From Tengunoibacter tsumagoiensis (GTDB taxonomy: Bacteria > Chloroflexota > Ktedonobacteria > Ktedonobacterales > Ktedonobacteraceae): 64,000 nucleotides of DNA. The notes beneath the pieces were generated by a model that was given only the letters and a program-made list of their open reading frames with translations, was not told the DNA's origin and searched no databases. Of this stretch, positions 18,040-26,564 are shown piece by piece (position 1 is the first letter of the stretch; each line of letters begins with the position of its first letter). The stretch covers positions 3,843,001-3,907,000 of the forward strand of contig NZ_BIFR01000001.1 in the NCBI RefSeq assembly GCF_003967535.1, given 5' to 3'. The translations under genes and the position numbers were made by a program.

Positions 18040-18456
18040 ATGGAAGAGAAAGCTTCAAGTTCCAGCGTTTCGACTCCCCAGGCTCAGAGCGCTTCAGCAG
18101 CAGCTTACCAGGAATCCACGGCCCCCGTTGAACGAAGCGAAGCTGAACAACGCAAAGCATATGGAACGGCTAAAACGGAGAACCTCCGCGATTCTGGACT
18201 CTGGCGTATTATCCTACCAGGTGCTATAGCCCTTTTCTGCATCTCTTTGCTAGCGATTCCACTGTTTATCTTAATCCCCCTTCTCTCTAATTCTATTGCT
18301 GCACTCCATGGCGGAAATCCACAAGAAGCTCAATTAATCTGGGTCTGGATTACGATGATCGTCCTTGAATTAATTATCTCGTCTGTGGTCATCTGGGGGC
18401 TCTGCCGCATCTTTTTAACCCAGGCTGGCAATTACGGTCGCTCCCATACAGCATAG
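18040..18456 (+). CDS. Uncharacterised two-span membrane protein
   Basis: 138 aa. A Ser/Ala/Gln/Glu-rich cytoplasmic-looking N-terminus (1-55) is followed by two strong hydrophobic segments (about 58-88, IILPGAIALFCISLLAIPLF, and 100-128). CAGGAGAG precedes the ATG. No family is recognised. It may be co-transcribed with the ComB-like gene 35 nt downstream. Confidence 0.7.
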   Translation: MEEKASSSSVSTPQAQSASAAAYQESTAPVERSEAEQRKAYGTAKTENLRDSGLWRIILPGAIALFCISLLAIPLFILIPLLSNSIAALHGGNPQEAQLIWVWITMIVLELIISSVVIWGLCRIFLTQAGNYGRSHTA

Positions 18457-18491
18457 CAGTTCGACCAGAACAGGTAGAAAGACAGGGATGT

Positions 18492-19214
18492 ATGCAGATT
18501 GTTACCATAGATCGTCACAATGCCGCGCATGCACGCGGCATTGTGATTGTGATTGATGTTATTCGCGCATTTAGTGTTGCTGGCTATGCCTTTGCGGAAG
18601 AGGCTCACAGCCTCTGGCTGGTTCGCAGCGCAGAAGAGGCTCGGGCACTGCAACAACTCGCCCCGGATGCCTTACTTGGTGGAGAGATTGGTGGCCGCCT
18701 GATACCGGGCTTTGATTTCAATAATTCTCCCTCGCAGATGGCGGCCCGTGATGTACGCGGTAAACGCCTGATTCAACGAACTGGCGCAGGCACGCAAGGG
18801 GCCGTCAATGCTTCAGATGGGGCCAGCATCATTCTGTTATGCGCCCTGACAAATGCACAAGCAACAGCAGAATATGCCAGACAACGGTCAATCAAAACAG
18901 GTGAGGTCATCACCATCCTGCCCACTGCCCATTCCGCTGAGGATCCAACATGCTTTGAGGATGAGGCCTGCGCACAATATATTGAAGCTCTGCTTCATCA
19001 AGATAAACAGGCCCAAACATTGTTGGAAACGGCTATCCACCAGCTTCAAACAGCAGGGCGGTTTGATGCCTGGAAACAGGGCTATCCAGATTTGCCGTTC
19101 GCCGATATTGAAGCAGTGCTCCAGATCAACCGTTTCCCTTTTGCAATGATTGGCACACGCAAGGAATGGCAAGGGATTACATACGTTGAAGTACACCAAT
19201 ATAAGCTCGCTTAA
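18492..19214 (+). CDS. ComB-like 2-phosphosulfolactate phosphatase family protein
   Basis: 240 aa. Family features are VIVIDVIRAFSVAGYAFAEEA at the N-terminus, LLGGEIGGRLIPGFDFNNSPSQM and the conserved LIQRTGAGTQGAVNA block of the ComB phosphatases (Mg-dependent acid phosphatases first known from coenzyme M synthesis). In bacteria without coenzyme M the substrate is usually not known, so only the family is safe. The start has GACAGGGATGT before it. The IscB element lies directly downstream. Confidence 0.85.
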   Translation: MQIVTIDRHNAAHARGIVIVIDVIRAFSVAGYAFAEEAHSLWLVRSAEEARALQQLAPDALLGGEIGGRLIPGFDFNNSPSQMAARDVRGKRLIQRTGAGTQGAVNASDGASIILLCALTNAQATAEYARQRSIKTGEVITILPTAHSAEDPTCFEDEACAQYIEALLHQDKQAQTLLETAIHQLQTAGRFDAWKQGYPDLPFADIEAVLQINRFPFAMIGTRKEWQGITYVEVHQYKLA

Positions 19215-19285
19215 GGCGTCAAACGAGCGCCCTGGGGTATTCGAAACGTTCTTTGAAACCATTGTGAATCAATGACATTGTTTGA

Positions 19286-20524
19286 TTATCTTTGCGGTCT
19301 TTGCCAGAGTATCGTGGTGCCACGTTCCAGCAACACGCAATCCTTGGGACGAGCGTTCGCAGGCTCCCCCTTCTTACGGGAAAAGGCGAGATATCCCGTC
19401 GAATAAATCGAGTTGATCTGTTTGATCCATGTTCCTTTGACTCGGACGACATCCCCTTTGCGAAAGCCCTCCAGTTCCGTGTTGAGTTGATAGCGCACCC
19501 GCCCTTGCCCCTTGCGCGGCAAATCGTGGTACTGCCGTCGTGTTTGACGAGGGCGGAACCCAATGCGATAAAATCGCTCTCGTTGCCAGGGAACCAGTTC
19601 TCCGGTGTCGTAGGTCGCGATGCACAGGGCGTCACTGTCGTGTTCCTTCGGCAATTCCTGCTGCTTTCTCCAGGTGGCCGTTTGATACCCAAAGAGCGTT
19701 GAGAGCGGAAGCGCGCTTCCAAGTGTGGTGTACAGATACGTTTTGCCTTGCATGGACCGTTGCGCGATGTGATCAAGATGGCCGCTCACACCTGAAACTT
19801 CGAGCGTGATTTTCCCCGCATGCACCCCGTGATGACACGACTCGCACAGGGTCAACAGATTGCTCAGTGTGTCTTTTCCCCCATGCTGACGATACTGCAC
19901 ATGATGGGCTTCCAGACGCACCTCCCGTTTGCCGCAGTGTTGGCACTGGTAGCGATCTCGCAGCAAGCACGCGATGCGCAGGTTCTCATCCAGGCGTTTG
20001 GAATCTTGATAGCGACTGCCTTGTACCGTCGGATCATTGAGCCGGGCAATATCCACCTGGACATCCTCAATGACGATCCGAGTGATGGGCAAGGGCAGCC
20101 GTCGTACCACCCGGATCACCTCTTCCACGTTGGTCTTGATGGAAGGCGGCAGCCTGCCACTGCGCTTGCTGGATGCCCGGTTCAATATTCGACAGGGACG
20201 ATACCAGCGGCGGTTCCGGCGACTGCGCCGATGCGCACGCCGTGCGTCGAGCTTTTCTTTGACATCCTTGCGATGCAGGATCTCTCCTGACAGCAGGATT
20301 TCTCCTCGGCCCACACAGGCAAAGCCCGTCGTTGAACTGCCCTTATCAATGCCAACCACCACGTCCTGGACCTGCTCTTCGCAGTCCCAGCGCAGTTGAA
20401 TGGTAAAGGGCGCACGGTGCTTCACTTTGGCTCGACCATCCCGCAACAGCTTGCGTGCCTTTGATGGCTTGCAAGGCATCAAGGGGTGTCCATTTTGATT
20501 GATGACATACACCAACTGGGTCAT
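19286..20524 (-). CDS. iscB: IscB RNA-guided nuclease
   Basis: 412 aa from the ATG at 20524, which has AAAGGAGCG nearby. Domain order is that of the Cas9 ancestor IscB: PLMP domain (NGHPLMPCKPSKARKLL), RuvC-I with Asp60 in VVVGIDKGSS, an arginine-rich bridge helix (RRAHRRSRRNRRWYR, about 95-109), RuvC-II with Glu153 (RIVIEDVQ), an HNH insert with CxxC (194-197), His207-His208, Asn222 and His231-His232, RuvC-III with HDSD (295-298), and a C-terminal interaction domain. All catalytic positions appear intact. IscB proteins cut DNA guided by omega-RNA made from the upstream region. Activity here is inferred from motif integrity. Confidence 0.93.
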   Translation of the reverse strand: MTQLVYVINQNGHPLMPCKPSKARKLLRDGRAKVKHRAPFTIQLRWDCEEQVQDVVVGIDKGSSTTGFACVGRGEILLSGEILHRKDVKEKLDARRAHRRSRRNRRWYRPCRILNRASSKRSGRLPPSIKTNVEEVIRVVRRLPLPITRIVIEDVQVDIARLNDPTVQGSRYQDSKRLDENLRIACLLRDRYQCQHCGKREVRLEAHHVQYRQHGGKDTLSNLLTLCESCHHGVHAGKITLEVSGVSGHLDHIAQRSMQGKTYLYTTLGSALPLSTLFGYQTATWRKQQELPKEHDSDALCIATYDTGELVPWQRERFYRIGFRPRQTRRQYHDLPRKGQGRVRYQLNTELEGFRKGDVVRVKGTWIKQINSIYSTGYLAFSRKKGEPANARPKDCVLLERGTTILWQRPQR

Positions 20525-20770
20525 GCTGTAAGCGCTCCTTTCGGAGTAAATGCTCCTCGCGGCGTTCAAGAGGGTTGTCACGTGCAGCACACGTCTGCTT
20601 TCGCTTCTCCTTAATGCAGCACCACAGAGCCTGGAGCTGGAACAAACACCCCAGGGTGTGATACACCTCTCGAACTCCTGTTCCACCGAAGTGAAGCCCG
20701 CTGGTAGCTCCATAACCGAACAAATCAAGGATTCGCTAGATTTTAGGAACTATTCTTTTCCAGCCATAGT
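20525..20770 (-). ncRNA. Probable omega-RNA (guide RNA) region of IscB
   Basis: About 245 bp upstream of iscB on the same strand has no gene and several possible hairpins, for example GGGCTTCACTTCGGTGG near 20684-20700 and GAACAGGAGTTC near 20671-20682. In OMEGA systems this position encodes the omega-RNA, with the guide at its 5' end next to the element border. The 5' end and guide are not mapped here. Confidence 0.6.
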
Positions 20771-20780
20771 ACCGATAACG

Positions 20781-20811
20781 CTTTAGAAGGTATGCGAAAT
20801 ACCTTCTAAAG
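20781..20811. terminator. Hairpin at the 3' end of ogt
   Basis: A perfect 13-bp stem CTTTAGAAGGTAT (20781-20793) with its complement at 20799-20811, loop GCGAA. It contains the ogt stop codon. No U-tract follows on the minus strand, where the IscB element begins. Confidence 0.7.
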
Positions 20812-21319
20812 AGAGCAACCAGGATTTAGTAGGTAATCCGCTTCCATAACCTGTTAAGGTTCCATTACGACCAATGACACGATGGCATGGGACGATGATA
20901 GGAACAGGATTAGCCCCATTGGCTGCACCAACCGCTCGTGAAGCTTTAGGCTGGCCAATGGCCTGTGCAATCTCGCTATAACTGCACGTCTTCCCATAAG
21001 GAATCTTTGTGAGTGCCTGCCAGACAAGGAGTTGAAACGGTGTCCCATGGAGATCAAGCGGACAGGTAAATTGCACGCACTCGCCAGCAAAGTAACGATG
21101 CAATTCTTCCTGTGCCTTCTCTAACAAAGGATTACCGATATGCGTAATATTTTCAAGCCGAAACCAGCGTCTGGTCTGAGCTATACCATCCTCTAACGAG
21201 GTACCTGGTGTTCCAACCCAGCAGATACCATATCTCGTTGCAAAAATGTAGCAGATGCCTCGTACACTGGGTACAGAGCACCAATAAAGTGTCTCCGTCT
21301 GTATTTGCCGTACAGCCAT
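20783..21319 (-). CDS. ogt: Methylated-DNA-protein-cysteine methyltransferase
   Basis: 178 aa from the ATG at 21319, chosen because GGAGG lies 7 nt before it; a TTG eight codons upstream is less likely. It repairs O6-alkylguanine by suicidal transfer to cysteine. It shows the winged-helix DNA-binding part TPFQLLVWQALTKIPYGKTCSYSEIA, the RAVGAANGANP block, the active-site motif PCHRVIG and the closing LTGYGSGLPTK(S)WLLSLEG. The N-terminal ribonuclease-like part is present. The gene is single and its end overlaps a strong hairpin. Confidence 0.95.
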   Translation of the reverse strand: MAVRQIQTETLYWCSVPSVRGICYIFATRYGICWVGTPGTSLEDGIAQTRRWFRLENITHIGNPLLEKAQEELHRYFAGECVQFTCPLDLHGTPFQLLVWQALTKIPYGKTCSYSEIAQAIGQPKASRAVGAANGANPVPIIVPCHRVIGRNGTLTGYGSGLPTKSWLLSLEGISHTF

Positions 21320-21485
21320 AGTATCCTCCACTCTATAGATCAATTAGCAAGAGCTTAACACGGGTTTAAACGAATAACAAGTACAACAGGACATTTAGCG
21401 GGTAGACAAACGTCCTCTTTCAAACATCAAAAGCACCGAAATCAATGAAATCTGGCAATCCCTGGATGTTCAAAGGCAAAAACGC

Positions 21486-21514
21486 TTGACAATTAGAAAC
21501 TGGGCAAGTACACT
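21486..21514 (+). promoter_or_regulatory. Sigma-70-type promoter for a long leader
   Basis: TTGACA (21486-21491), 17-nt spacer, TACACT (21509-21514). It would start an RNA near 21522, over 420 nt before the next annotated protein start. Confidence 0.7.
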
Positions 21515-21947
21515 CGATACAATGGAATGGACAATCCCATCTTCGTTTTATACATGGCCAAACAGCCCATGTTTCACAGGGAGATCCAGACGGCACATGG
21601 CTCCGCCCAATATGGGAGGAGAAGACTAACAGAAATAGTCATCGATTCTTAGGAGAGCACTTTTCGATGCGTGAAGTTGTTATGGCTCGGCAACAACAAA
21701 ACCTGAGCAGGCGGTTCTATCCCTTTATCCCTCCCAATGCGCAATCATTCCTCAAGAGTTTAATACTTCATCAATAGAGAAAAACATGAATTATCTCTGT
21801 ATCATTTTCATACAGGTTCTATGTATTTTCTACTCCTATTCAATAATCTGTTTTAACAGACAAGAAAGCGCTGGCGACATTGCTTAGTCAACCATTGTGC
21901 TCTATCCATTCAATAACCAGCATCCTCAATGGAGAGGAGGTGAAAAG
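21515..21947 (+). other. Long untranslated leader with possible short ORF
   Basis: Between the promoter and the 70-aa gene lie about 430 nt. CCATGT (21577-21582) can pair with ACATGG (near 21595-21600). A 36-aa ORF (21667-21777, MREVVMARQQQNLSRRF...) has AGGAG 12 nt upstream. The rest is AT-rich. No known riboswitch class is recognised. Confidence 0.4.
21667..21777 (+). CDS. Candidate 36-aa short ORF
   Basis: ATG at 21667 with TTAGGAG about 12 nt upstream; ends TAG at 21777. It is basic and Gln-rich at the start, followed by FYPFIPPNAQSFLKSLILHQ. Only the position after a good promoter and the ribosome site support it; it could be chance. Confidence 0.3.
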   Translation: MREVVMARQQQNLSRRFYPFIPPNAQSFLKSLILHQ

Positions 21948-22160
21948 ATGAGAGGAAAATTACGAGACAAACGAGGAGGCAGTAAAGAGAGCGGTTTCAA
22001 ACACGAAGTGCTAGAGCAGAAACGCTCGACAAAACGTGTTCTGCGTCCCACAATCTGGACTGAAGAGGAAGATGACGACTTCGACTTCGAGCTCGACCTC
22101 GAGACAGAAGAATTAGAAGAAGAGAAAGAGCCTGTGGCTCAGCTCCCACAAAAAAAGTAA
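21948..22160 (+). CDS. Small charged protein (70 aa)
   Basis: The start at 21948 has an excellent ribosome site GGAGAGGAGGTGA; an upstream in-frame ATG (21897) would place this site inside the gene. The protein has a strongly basic first half (MRGKLRDKRGGSKESGFKHE) and an acidic second half (TEEEDDDFDFELDLETEEL). Such a bipolar protein may bind nucleic acid or another protein; the family is not recognised. A strong terminator follows 12 nt after the stop. Confidence 0.75.
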   Translation: MRGKLRDKRGGSKESGFKHEVLEQKRSTKRVLRPTIWTEEEDDDFDFELDLETEELEEEKEPVAQLPQKK

Positions 22161-22172
22161 CATGTTCTTAAA

Positions 22173-22215
22173 AGGGCAGGTTTCTCTCATCTCCTGAGAA
22201 ACCTGCCCTCTTGCT
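22173..22215 (+). terminator. Intrinsic terminator
   Basis: AGGGCAGGTTTCTC (22173-22186) pairs perfectly with GAGAAACCTGCCCT (22196-22209), followed by CTTGCTTTCTT. Confidence 0.88.
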
Positions 22216-22259
22216 TTCTTCCCATCCACGATGTTCCAGCCGCGATTAACTACTATACC

Positions 22260-22601
22260 TTACACATCTGGAGCAATTATTCCTGAATGAGCGAAAACTA
22301 TAGCTACTGGCCCGGTCGGTCCCGGAGGATAGGCTGCCACTGGCTCGCTTGGTCCAGGAGGATAACTGGCCACCAGTTTGGTCGGTCCCGGAGGATAGGC
22401 GGCTACTGGCTCGCTTGGTCCAGGAGGATAACTGCTCACTGGCTCACTCGGTCCAGGAGGATAGGCCGCCTGTGCGCGCATATGAAGGACTCTCCCTGTG
22501 CTAATCTCAGGGGCGATAAGTTGATGTCCAGGTGCATTGAGTGCTAAGGTAAGAGCAACCAGAGCAATGCTTACCCCCATAAAAGAACGTACCACTCGCA
22601 T
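22260..22601 (-). CDS. Secreted proline-rich repeat protein
   Basis: 113 aa with a signal-like start (residues 1-25, RSFMGVSIALVALTLALNAPG). Residues 47-100 are five tandem 11-residue units of the form YPPGPSEPVAA, varied to YPPGPTKLVAS and YPPGPTGPVA. This suggests an extended proline-rich wall-associated or secreted peptide. AAAGGAGA precedes the ATG. Copy number is probably variable between strains. Function unknown. Confidence 0.75.
   Translation of the reverse strand: MRVVRSFMGVSIALVALTLALNAPGHQLIAPEISTGRVLHMRAQAAYPPGPSEPVSSYPPGPSEPVAAYPPGPTKLVASYPPGPSEPVAAYPPGPTGPVAIVFAHSGIIAPDV
22302..22463 (-). repeat. Coding 33-bp tandem repeats (five units)
   Basis: Five 33-bp units, each encoding the 11-residue YPPGPxxxVxx motif, with few differences at DNA level. 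No unique spacers, so it is not a CRISPR array. Confidence 0.85.
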
Positions 22602-22852
22602 AAAAACTATCTCCTTTGCATGAATAATGAACTGTTTCTATTGATCTGCATCTCTGATGAAGCAAGACCTCATCAATATTGATTTCTAACTGATTTCTAT
22701 AGGAAGAATACTCGAAAATTCAGCCATTGCCATGCAACAAAAGATGTATCAACAGGCGTATCCTTAGAAAGGGCCGCGTTACACCTAAAGGATCATCCCA
22801 GGTTGGGGGGATCATTCAGTTCCGTTCTGTTCGCCCCAAAACAACTGAAGGC

Positions 22853-24448
22853 TCACAAACGCCTTGCTTCTTCAAGAGTGGTTAAAATAGTCCTCGGAAG
22901 GACGATCTGATAGGTCTCACCAAGCTGTTCAACGAGCTGACAGAGCTGAGTAGGACCAAGAGACCAGGCAAGAACATACAGATTGAGAAAAAGGGGATGG
23001 TGGCGTTTCTTACGGCGACTGGCCCATTTAATCAGCATCAAGGCCTGTTTTACTGATCCAGCCAGACCGATATTACGGTAGATTGGCAAGTTAGAAACAG
23101 ACCTATAGCTTCCACGATTGACCCAGAAACCGGTACCTGTGAGAAGCCCCTGTACTCCATAAGGAATAAGGGTCTGGGCAAATATATGTTGCCGAGAACA
23201 CGCTGTAAAGGCCATCCCCGTCAGGCTCAGTTTGGAGAGCAATGGTAATCCAGAGCGTGTAAGTGGGTCAACATCCAATATCTGAACAGTTGTCATTCCC
23301 AATGCTTGCATTGCGGCCCCTGTGCGCTGTACAAAGGGGACAAGATGCTGAACAGGCCAACGAGAAGGAAACATATACCCAATACCACTTGGTCCAGCAA
23401 TAAATTCATCGTTTGGTGTAGCGGTCGAGAGATAATGATTCGTCAGAGCAGGAGCCATCTGTAATAATGCTGGCGAAAAGGTCCAACCAAGCGGAAGAAC
23501 CCCACGCTGTGGGTCTTGCCAGAGCCTCAATAGATGATGTTGACAATATTGCAGATTATCACCCTCACTCAACGTGAAGGAGAGATAGATCTTTTGTGGA
23601 TCGAGCACGAGGTTCGATTTTTGAGGGAGATGTGGTCGAACGACTGGCGCAGGAAGCGAGATGAGCACTTCAAGATTACTACAAAAATCGCTTGCATAGA
23701 CCGACAGAGCCGCCTCTGAAGTAAGAGCAACGCCACTGCTCTCGTGCTCAAACCAGCCTAGATGAGCTGCTCCAGCAGGAAACGCCTGAAGGAGCTTACG
23801 CATAAGCGCACGCTCGGAGCTCTGACCGTTGGAGAAAAGGGAGCGTCTCGAATCCAGCCAATAGACAAAGGTTCGGGTAGCGACAGCAAATGAACGCAAC
23901 CAGGTTACACCATCTGGCTTTAAGCCTGCGACAAGACGGTCAGTTGTTAATGGCAACAGATTCTCCATAGCCCAGGTATAGGCCTGGATACGATTCTCCC
24001 AACCATATTGGCGCAGATCAACCAGGATAGGAAGGGCATATTTGTGTTGAAGTATCTCAGCTAACACTGGTGAGACAATAATGCCAGAGCGCTGGCCAGC
24101 CAGCGTAGTGGCGATATTAATCGTATCGTTGAGCTCTGGATCATAAATGATAAGGCCTGTGCAGACAGACCGATGATGCTCTAGCAGATCAAAGAGAATT
24201 GCATCTCTCACCGATGAAGGGCGCTCTTGAGGAATCGTTGAACAGATCTTCTTTAGCCAATATTCGTCATCACCATTCATCACAAGGTAGATCAAAGGTT
24301 GTGGACGATTAATCAGGCCTACCAGCGTAAGAATTGCCAATTGATAGTCCTGACTTACTCCCTCTAACGCATAGATAGTCAGGTGCTCAACCGTCTGAAA
24401 CGTTGGCAGAATCTGTTCTGCCGACCAGATTACTTCAGCAGCGCTCAT
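22853..24448 (-). CDS. GxGYxYP-domain protein (putative glycoside hydrolase family)
   Basis: 531 aa, no signal peptide. It contains the signature FIAGPSGIGYMFPSRWP (near residue 351), which fits the GxGYxYP domain named for this motif, plus an N-terminal part (about 20-240) with the AILTLVGLINRPQPLIYLV block that precedes the domain in this family. The family is considered carbohydrate-active by structure and context, but no reaction is established. AAGAGGT precedes the ATG. The gene is alone between a small secreted protein gene and a divergent acyl-CoA ligase. Confidence 0.75.
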   Translation of the reverse strand: MSAAEVIWSAEQILPTFQTVEHLTIYALEGVSQDYQLAILTLVGLINRPQPLIYLVMNGDDEYWLKKICSTIPQERPSSVRDAILFDLLEHHRSVCTGLIIYDPELNDTINIATTLAGQRSGIIVSPVLAEILQHKYALPILVDLRQYGWENRIQAYTWAMENLLPLTTDRLVAGLKPDGVTWLRSFAVATRTFVYWLDSRRSLFSNGQSSERALMRKLLQAFPAGAAHLGWFEHESSGVALTSEAALSVYASDFCSNLEVLISLPAPVVRPHLPQKSNLVLDPQKIYLSFTLSEGDNLQYCQHHLLRLWQDPQRGVLPLGWTFSPALLQMAPALTNHYLSTATPNDEFIAGPSGIGYMFPSRWPVQHLVPFVQRTGAAMQALGMTTVQILDVDPLTRSGLPLLSKLSLTGMAFTACSRQHIFAQTLIPYGVQGLLTGTGFWVNRGSYRSVSNLPIYRNIGLAGSVKQALMLIKWASRRKKRHHPLFLNLYVLAWSLGPTQLCQLVEQLGETYQIVLPRTILTTLEEARRL

Positions 24449-24705
24449 AGAACATACCTCTTTCCTTAGATAGATAAGAGATAGACCAGAAATATCTCCA
24501 TCTCTTTTACAGATACGTCTTGCGCCCTATCCAGGCTGCATAACGATATTCTCCGAAAAGCTGGACAGATATGGCCCTTGACTATTAAGAGAAACCAGCG
24601 TATGCTTATTTTCTATCATAAAAACTGGCAAGAACGGCCTGACGTGGGTTAGAAGTGTGGGGGCTGATTGGCTCAGAGTTGAGTAAAGCAGAAAGAGGCT
24701 CCGCT

Positions 24706-26301
24706 ATGTCTGAGAAAATGATAACACCTGAACTTTTTCGTCCTTCACTTGATTTTCCTGCTGTTTCCTATGATCAGCTCTTACGTTCCGCTGCTGAACG
24801 TAACCCGGAACGACACGCAATCATCTATCATAATCTCCGTCTGACCTATCGCGAAGTCGTTGCCATGGTCAATAGTATCGCCAATGGGCTTCATGCATTG
24901 GGCCTCCAGAAAGGCGATCGGCTCTGCCTCTTGCTAACCAATCGACCAGAATATATCATTACTTTTATTGCTGCTGCCTCTTTAGGGGTCGTTATCAGCC
25001 CGATCAATCCTGCCTATAAGGAGCGTGAGATCACCTATCAACTGGAAAACTCTGAGGCCCAGGCGATCCTCATTCAAGAAGAGCTGGCCCCACTTTTTAG
25101 TCGCGTCCTGGCACAGCATACCTTCCCCGAACTCAAACATATTCTGATCACGGGAAGCAGCGCGCCAGAAAACCTGCCAGGAGCTCTGCCATTTGCCACG
25201 TTACTACGCCAATCATCACCTCGCTATCAGGAACATGCGGTCGTAGGCAGCGAGGATCTGCTAGCGCTCCCTTACTCCTCAGGCACAACCGGGCTTCCCA
25301 AAGGCGCCATGCTTACCCACGGAAACCTGAGCATCAACAACCTCCAATTCATCACCGTTCTTGGTGCCACAGCCAATGATAAAGCGTTACTCTTTTTGCC
25401 TTTTTATCATATTTATGGCGTTATGCTCACAGGTAGCTTCCTTGCATGTGGTGGAACGCAGGTCATGATGGAACGTTTTGACCTTCAGCAATCATTGGAG
25501 CTTAGCGAGAAACATCAGATCACCTACTATTTTGCGGTCCCACCCATTATTCTTGCCCTGGCTCATTCTTCACTAAACCTGGAAAAATTAAACTCGGTCA
25601 AGTATATTTTTTCTGGAGCTGCCCCACTTCCGATTGAACCGGCTCGTATAGTACAAAGCAAGATTAAAGGGACCGTCGTCCAGGGATATGGCATGACTGA
25701 GACCTCCCCGCTCACACATTCCCAGCCATACGACCCGGAATTAATCCGGCTGGGTAGCGTTGGCTTCCCCATTCATAATACGCTGCAAAAGCTGGTTGAG
25801 ATCGATGATGAGACACGAGAGGTCGCGCAGGGGGAGAATGGAGAGCTTCTCGTAAAGGGACCACAGGTAATGACAGGGTATTGGAGAGCGCCTGAAGAGA
25901 CTGAACGAGTGCTGAAGGATGGCTGGTTCCATACGGGAGATATTGGGCATCTCGATGAGGATGGCTATCTCTATATTGTTGATCGCAAAAAAGAAATGAT
26001 CAAATATAAAGGTTTTGGAATAGCTCCTGCAGAGATAGAGACCACTTTATTAGAGCATCCAGCCATCGTCGATGCCGCAGTTATTGGCATTCCCGATCCA
26101 GAGACTGGTGAACAGGTCAAAGGTTTTATCGTGGTCCGACCAGGAGCATCAGTCACGAGAGAAGAGATTATAAGCTTCGTCAATGGTCGGTTGGCAGGAT
26201 ACAAACATATACACGTCCTCGAAATTATTGACGCTATTCCTAAAACCACATCCGGGAAAATCTTGCGTCGGACGCTGAAAGAGCGAGAGCAGACGAGCTA
26301 A
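24706..26301 (+). CDS. Long-chain fatty-acid-CoA ligase / AMP-binding enzyme
   Basis: 531 aa from the ATG at 24706 (AAAGAGG upstream; the in-frame ATG at 24655 is weaker). It belongs to the ANL superfamily, activating a carboxylic acid through an acyl-AMP to the CoA thioester. Motifs: P-loop YSSGTTGLPKGAML, GYGMTETSPLTHSQP, the hinge region DGWFHTGDIGHLDEDGYLYIVDRKKEMIKYKG and the C-terminal PKTTSGKILRR with the catalytic Lys. The 4-coumarate-CoA-ligase-like branch is possible, so the exact acid is not known. It is divergent from the GxGYxYP gene. Confidence 0.88.
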   Translation: MSEKMITPELFRPSLDFPAVSYDQLLRSAAERNPERHAIIYHNLRLTYREVVAMVNSIANGLHALGLQKGDRLCLLLTNRPEYIITFIAAASLGVVISPINPAYKEREITYQLENSEAQAILIQEELAPLFSRVLAQHTFPELKHILITGSSAPENLPGALPFATLLRQSSPRYQEHAVVGSEDLLALPYSSGTTGLPKGAMLTHGNLSINNLQFITVLGATANDKALLFLPFYHIYGVMLTGSFLACGGTQVMMERFDLQQSLELSEKHQITYYFAVPPIILALAHSSLNLEKLNSVKYIFSGAAPLPIEPARIVQSKIKGTVVQGYGMTETSPLTHSQPYDPELIRLGSVGFPIHNTLQKLVEIDDETREVAQGENGELLVKGPQVMTGYWRAPEETERVLKDGWFHTGDIGHLDEDGYLYIVDRKKEMIKYKGFGIAPAEIETTLLEHPAIVDAAVIGIPDPETGEQVKGFIVVRPGASVTREEIISFVNGRLAGYKHIHVLEIIDAIPKTTSGKILRRTLKEREQTS

Positions 26302-26564
26302 CGAGATACTATCGAAGGGTTCTTTAGAGAAGGGTTCTTGAAAAGGAAAGTCTTCATTGCAAGACGCTTGTTTGATCTCAGGGGATGCCATAAAACTTGT
26401 AGGATGGGATCTTGAACACCAGATCTGCCCTTTAAGTTCTATGGCACCTTGATGAAGCTCCAACACAACGCCTTCAAAAGGCTTGCATTGAACGATAGTG
26501 ACTCTGTCTCAGATTGACAACACACAGGTCTATCCTTGTAGGAATCAATCCGCAAGAGGACAGA

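Larger units (their letters stand above)
19230..20770 (-). mobile_element. IscB (OMEGA) element with upstream guide-RNA region
   Basis: The element sits between the ComB-like gene and ogt. It consists of iscB (minus strand, 19286-20524) and about 240 bp upstream of it with no gene but several potential hairpins. Boundaries are estimated from flanking genes. No transposase is encoded in the element. Confidence 0.65.

Noticed and set aside
22302-22463. CRISPR array
   Set aside because: 33-bp units are contiguous without spacers and encode an in-frame 11-residue repeat.
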